Assembly: GCA_034769895.1 (NCBI GenBank)
Contig: CM068367.1
Location: forward strand, 1,314,371,046-1,314,435,045
Length of the DNA stretch: 64,000 nucleotides
Source: Magicicada septendecula
Lineage: Eukaryota; Arthropoda; Insecta; Hemiptera; Cicadidae
Direction: 5' to 3'
The notes beneath the pieces are model-generated. The model was given only the letters and a program-made list of their open reading frames with translations, did no database searches and was not told the origin of the DNA. Positions 59,788 through 64,000 of this stretch are shown piece by piece; position 1 is the first letter of the stretch; each line of letters starts with the position of its first letter. The position numbers and the translations under genes were made by a program.

Positions 59788-60080
59788 TAATTCTTCTTCT
59801 GTAGAACTAGAGCCCAACATGAGCCCTGGCTTCCAACACCAATCTTCTCCAATGTCTCCTATCCATTGCCATCACATTTTAACCCCTCATATCCATTCTT
59901 CGTAGGTTTCCCATCACATCATTCAACCGTCTTATCTTAGTTCGGCCCCTCTTTCTGCTTTTATAGACTTGCGCCGTCAGGATTTTCTTTGGCATACGCT
60001 TATCGTCCATCCTCTCTAGGTGACCCAGCTATTCTATTCGTTGAGCCTTTACGAATCTTACAGTATCCTTATGCTTCAAT
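59788..60080 (-). pseudogene. LINE 3' end, decayed
   Basis: The minus strand reads KDTVRFVKAQRIE, LGHLERMDDKRMPKKILTAQ, KRGRTKIRRLNDVMGNLRRM and MAMDRRHWRRLVLEARAHVG, with stops in place of two Trp codons. This tail (RLxWxGHxxRM, RGRPxxRW, DRxxWRxLxxEAxxHxGL) belongs to the group at 10.0 kb. It ends in AGAAGAAGAA, seen on the plus strand as TTCTTCTTCT near 59792. Confidence 0.8.
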
Positions 60081-61599
60081 CAGGTAATCATAATCTCTAC
60101 CTTATATTGTGTGTCGTGACATATGTTTGAAATTACTGTTGTATAATCATTCCAGTTTCTGCGCTCATAGACATACAAAAAAAAGTTTTGTTTTTTTGTA
60201 CAGACGTTTGTGATGACTGAGTTATTCATTGTACTTCAATAAGATATTTTAAATTTCTTTAATTTTGAACCATAATTAATTTACGCTTTCGAATTTATGT
60301 ATTCACAAATGTTCGATTTTAGCGATGCCGTGACTAATTACGAAGTTTATAAATTGATAGAATCATCTGAGATCCGTCGTGTGATTCGTTTTTGCATTAA
60401 AACGACGCGTTCCATCTTCAGATATAAATCGCTCAGTCGAGATCGTTAATTGTGAAAATCACATCACAAACATTTTGTACTCACACACGTTCGTACGGGT
60501 GCGAACCTTTTGAAGGCCGATCGGATACTGAAGTTCAATAGGAAGGGCTGTTCGTGCATACCAGTTTTTTTGTGATTTGCGATGTAAAATGCGTTTAAGA
60601 ATCTAGTGTACCGTACAGTCAAGATAGGGTTTCCAGAATGTCGTTAAAAATGAAAAAGTACAAAATTTACGAAGGGACGCGCAAACAGTGGTTTGTACCT
60701 ACAGGCGACCAGAAAATTGGCGTCCTTGGATACGTCGTGCGCAGAAAAATTGCATTACGTATTGCAGCAATTTAATAATACACGCGGAAAAAGAATTGAT
60801 TGATTTGTTGGTGACGTAAAATCTTGGCAGGAGGTTTCTATTGTTGGTAAGTTAATAAGTTTTATTAGTAACACTTGTACGCGTGAAGACCTGTATAAAT
60901 GGTCGATAGCGCGTGTCAGTATTAACGAGTAGATGCTGACGAAGAGGCTTGGATGGATATTTAAAGAAGAAGAAAAAGAAAATTGTTGAAATTTTAAAAA
61001 CATTGTTTTATTTGAACAGGTTTTGTTTATGCAGCACTATGGATGTATGGATGGATGTAGACATAGTATTTATCAACTTTTTTAATAGAAGCGTGCACTC
61101 GCATTCTGGTGAGAGCGTAGAAGCGGGAAGGATGACCTTGTAACCCGTTGGGGGTGTGTCATAAATGTTATTAGTAGTAATTTGGTGAATATGTTATCCA
61201 GCAATAAGTTTACACGTCAATTTGAATATCTGTAAGCACTTAGTAGACACTTTGTGTAATCAGTCTCAGTGACAACGTTGTAATTGTTATTTTGCTCAAC
61301 GTCTTTCGGTGTTTCACCATTTTTTTCAACTCAAACCAATTGTCAGATGGTCAGGAGGTAATATTAAAGATCCCTGGTGACAATGAAAGCCTCGTCCAGA
61401 ATAAAGATATTAGCTATCGGAAGGAAGAGTTACAGCGACAGCACAAAAATTGGGACTCAAAAAGGTCACAGAACTGCAAGTGGAGTCTAGAAAGACGTGA
61501 AAAAAGTAATCGTTAACTTACGAGCAGTTAAACATTAAAATTACAGAAAACTAAGGAAAATACGCTGTAGTAAAATATTTCAGGTTTAAGGATTAGGCG
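60081..61599. other. No gene recognised
   Basis: Short frames only. The segment 61290-61520 has a 74-codon Lys/Arg/Gln-rich frame that may be part of the LINE that follows, without proof. Confidence 0.35.
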
Positions 61600-62310
61600 C
61601 ATGAAAGAGGTTTAAGGATAAATGAAGCCAAGACCAAATACACAGAACTTCAATGGAATGCCACAAACTACCAGGCATACCCATCAGTTAGCAATTATAC
61701 ATTTGAACGTGTCCAACAATTTCCTTACTTAGGTTCACAAATTACTTAGAAAAACTCTTGCAGCAATGAAATAAAGTCCCGCATCGTACGTGGCAACAGG
61801 TGTTATTACTCCTATGAAAAGTTTTCAAATCCAGGATGTTATGCAAACAGCTTAAGCTGACTATACAAAAGTCTTATACGACCGGTAGTAACATACCGAT
61901 TAGAAGCCTGGTCATTAACCAGCACAGGCGAGCAACATCTAAGAATATTTGAACGAAAAGTCTTGCTAAAAATCTTTGGAACTCTACAAACTGAAGATGG
62001 CTATTGGAGGATTCGAATGAACCATGAACTGGATCAACTGATTCAAGGTGCCGACATAGTTCGGTTTATTAAGAGTAGGAGGCTTGAGTGACTGGGTCAC
62101 GTAAAGCGAATGGATGACAGAAGAATGGGTAAGAAAATTGCAGTTGGTAGGAGAAGAATTAGAGGCAGACTCAGAAAGGGATGATGGATGACGTGGAGGA
62201 TGATTTGAGATGTGGAATGAGGGATGGAGACGTATGTGTAAAGAGACGGTGGAATGGAAGAAAGTCTAAACCTAAACCTAAACCTAAACCTAAGTCTAAA
62301 CCTGGGTTGT
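61600..62310 (+). pseudogene. LINE RT thumb and C-terminal region with (CCTAAA)n tail
   Basis: Reads RINEAKTKYTELQWNAT, NYTFERVQQFPYLGSQIT, EIKSRIVRGNRCYYS, LYKSLIRPVVTYRLEAWSLT, HLRIFERKVLLKIFGTLQ, DGYWRIRMNHELDQLIQGAD and GHVKRMDDRRMGKKI. This is an insect LINE of the BovB/RTE-like tail type, broken by several stops. It ends in four to five CCTAAA units (62263-62302) with one CCTAAG variant. Confidence 0.8.
62263..62302. repeat. (CCTAAA)n short array at LINE 3' end
   Basis: CTAAACCTAAACCTAAACCT... with one variant unit. It is one base longer than the usual insect telomere unit (CCTAA/TTAGG) and follows directly on a LINE coding tail. Confidence 0.75.
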
Positions 62311-64000
62311 AACGCCAGGAAAAGGAAAGGGAGGATAAGGATTAAGCATTAAATATCAGATTACGCTGAATTCAAGATAAATAATAATAGTAGAAATGTA
62401 GCAAAAATTCAACGTACTTGGTAAAATGTAACGGGGGTGAAACTGTAAATTAGTAATTTTTAAGGAAAATTAAATACATGTGTCAGAGAGGGTGATCATT
62501 TAGCGACTGAGAATGATTGGTGTGGACAGGACACGTCCAACGATTCAGCGTGAAGCTAGACTAGACGGCAGTTTAGAAGACGAGCCGAGCTACTACTCAT
62601 TTCGCGCGCTTTTTGTGCGTACTAATCTAGTAGGAAACATCGTGCTAGTGGGTAACATTCCTCGAGCCCTACATTGCAAATCTCATACCAACGTTCTGAA
62701 TATTGTGAGCTTCAAACATAAATTCTGACTTACAGTGGCGTTTCAAATTTATGCTAAGCTACATTACTAGAGCTGTCAAAACAGTGGCCTAGTCAAAAAT
62801 GGGACGTTGCGACGCCTCTGAGCTGCCGTTTACTAGCGATTTTGACAAATAGCAACGATAAGTTCTGACTTTATGTTCTGTTATACATGCAAGAAAATAG
62901 ACATTGATCGAGCACGAGTGGTTCGTTGAGATGGATGGGTAGGGCGAGATGACAGTTTTGATAATAGACACGTAAATACATAACGCTCGGTTCCTTATAG
63001 TCCGGTTACTATCTATTTCTCAGGACAAAGTCTGGCGTTTTTAATCCCATCGAACGATGAAACAGGAACTTCACAGACTTAATAAAAGGTCAAGCGAAAC
63101 GACTGTCTAGTAGCAGTCATACGAGTATAATTCCGTGTTATTATTTTGTCGAAGAACAAACAAAACCTCCGAGTGGCAGAGAAATAAATAATTGGCGCGC
63201 ACGGCGGTCCAGTTGGTTTTTGGTCTTTGTTTTTCCGGCGAACAAATAAAAGCTTAATAGCCGAGACCTTCCGACAGTAGTAATAGTGAGTCGGGTTACC
63301 GGATGGACTTCTTGCGTGGGCAAATCTCGTGAATATCTCCCAGTGCGAAATCTCGGCTCAATGAACTTTTTTGTTCGATCGCAACTGGAACCTATTATGA
63401 TTGGCAGCTTTTGTTTAATTCTTTCTCTACTTCTCTGTGCTTCCTTCGATCGTGGCGGTCTCCGTCTCTTCCATTCCCCTCTCGTCTTACTCACTCCCTC
63501 TCTCTCTTGTTTATTCTTTCGGTACACGAAGAACGCTAACCGCCACGGGCTATACATTCGCTCTCCTCCTTCATGAACTGATTTAATCCTTTTTAATTCA
63601 TTCATGTTTTTATAAATCAAGTCTCTCATTCATTATTTTGTTGTCGTGGGCAAGACCAATAATTTACGTCCGCAGATATTTATAATTTATAGTTACGTCC
63701 ATTCGGCTCTAAAACGCTATCATTTATCATTCTGAATTGCCGAAAAATTTATCTATATTCAGAAAGGAAATTATGTTGTTACAACAACGGAAAAAAATTG
63801 CATCGTGTTCATTATGAAACGGATTACGTTTTAATAACAGCTTACTTTGTGCGTTATTGATTTTTTTTGCGGTCAAACAACATACGCTTCGCTGACGACT
63901 GGCTTTGTAAAAAAAAACCTCACGAAAGCATTATTATTAATTGAAAAAGTTTGCGTCTTCATCCATTGACTCTTTTTTTTAAGTTGTATCAAAGGAACGT
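62311..64000. other. No gene recognised
   Basis: A 71-codon plus-strand frame (62513-62728) and a 162-codon minus-strand frame (63141-63629, rich in Arg and Lys) are unassigned. The latter overlaps a 96-codon frame on the other strand. No repeat copies from elsewhere were recognised. Confidence 0.35.

Noticed and set aside
60395-60425. Possible ninth hammerhead-like core (CTGAAGATGGAACGCG on the minus strand)
   Set aside because: No paired stem followed by GAAA, and no flanking duplication.
63141-63629. 162-codon Arg/Lys-rich minus-strand frame
   Set aside because: No recognisable motif, a competing open frame on the opposite strand, and no promoter or splice support. It is noted in the block description only.

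Overview
This window looks like non-coding, repeat-dominated nuclear DNA from an arthropod, most likely an insect with a large genome. The base composition is AT-rich, with long (TG)n, (CA)n and (GA)n microsatellites. There are decayed LINE tails of the kinds common in insects, mariner, hAT-like and Harbinger-like DNA transposons, and Penelope-like retroelement (PLE) remnants. A cockroach- or termite-like genome would fit, but that is an impression, not a demonstration. No complete host protein gene, tRNA or rRNA was found. Hints that the window may lie inside a long plus-strand intron are a near-perfect juxtaposed splice acceptor/donor at 35580/35581 (the form of a recursive-splicing ratchet point) and two short exon-like segments with good splice sites (1206-1228, 16179-16237). 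All three are unproven.

Layout. 0-10 kb: mostly unrecognised AT-rich DNA, a PLE fragment with a GIY-YIG endonuclease domain flanked by a 13-bp target duplication (3224-3969), and the first copy of a hAT-like MITE (6906-7334). 10-20 kb: two LINE 3' ends, a hairpin PLE-like element nested in an older repeat (12760-13018), two inverted copies of the first MITE, and two direct copies of a second hAT-like element (17407-18038, 18999-19644). 20-33 kb: LINE tails on the minus strand, an LTR-like segment, a compound tandem repeat (27377-27765), a GC-rich block (28.7-29.1 kb) and a Harbinger-like MITE (32037-32408). 33-50 kb: two copies of a third hAT-like repeat, more LINE tails (one Jockey type), a possible hAT coding remnant, and three more palindromic PLE-like elements. 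50-64 kb: a second LTR-like segment, a 171-bp PLE terminus with a 13-bp duplication, a 165-bp-periodic tandem array, an internally deleted mariner carrying a nested hAT MITE, a 628-bp hAT-like element, and five LINE 3' ends including a Jockey element with a 50-bp poly(A) tail.

The most interesting signal is a recurrent structure: the core CTGAnGA, a short stem that differs in sequence between loci but stays base-paired, then GAAA or GAA. This is the layout of a hammerhead-ribozyme core, a motif described in PLE terminal repeats. It occurs at about eight loci. At four of them (12.8, 37.9, 39.9 and 49.8 kb) two copies are fused head to head into a 190-300 bp hairpin element. Two hairpins are flanked by exact 11-bp direct repeats, one by an imperfect one, and for one no duplication was found. 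These look like a family of small non-autonomous hairpin retroelements mobilised by PLE machinery, of which the 3.2-kb fragment is the only coding trace here.

No genes work together in the usual sense. The window is a record of successive insertions: hAT into mariner, PLE hairpin into an older repeat, Harbinger-like MITE into another copy of that same repeat.
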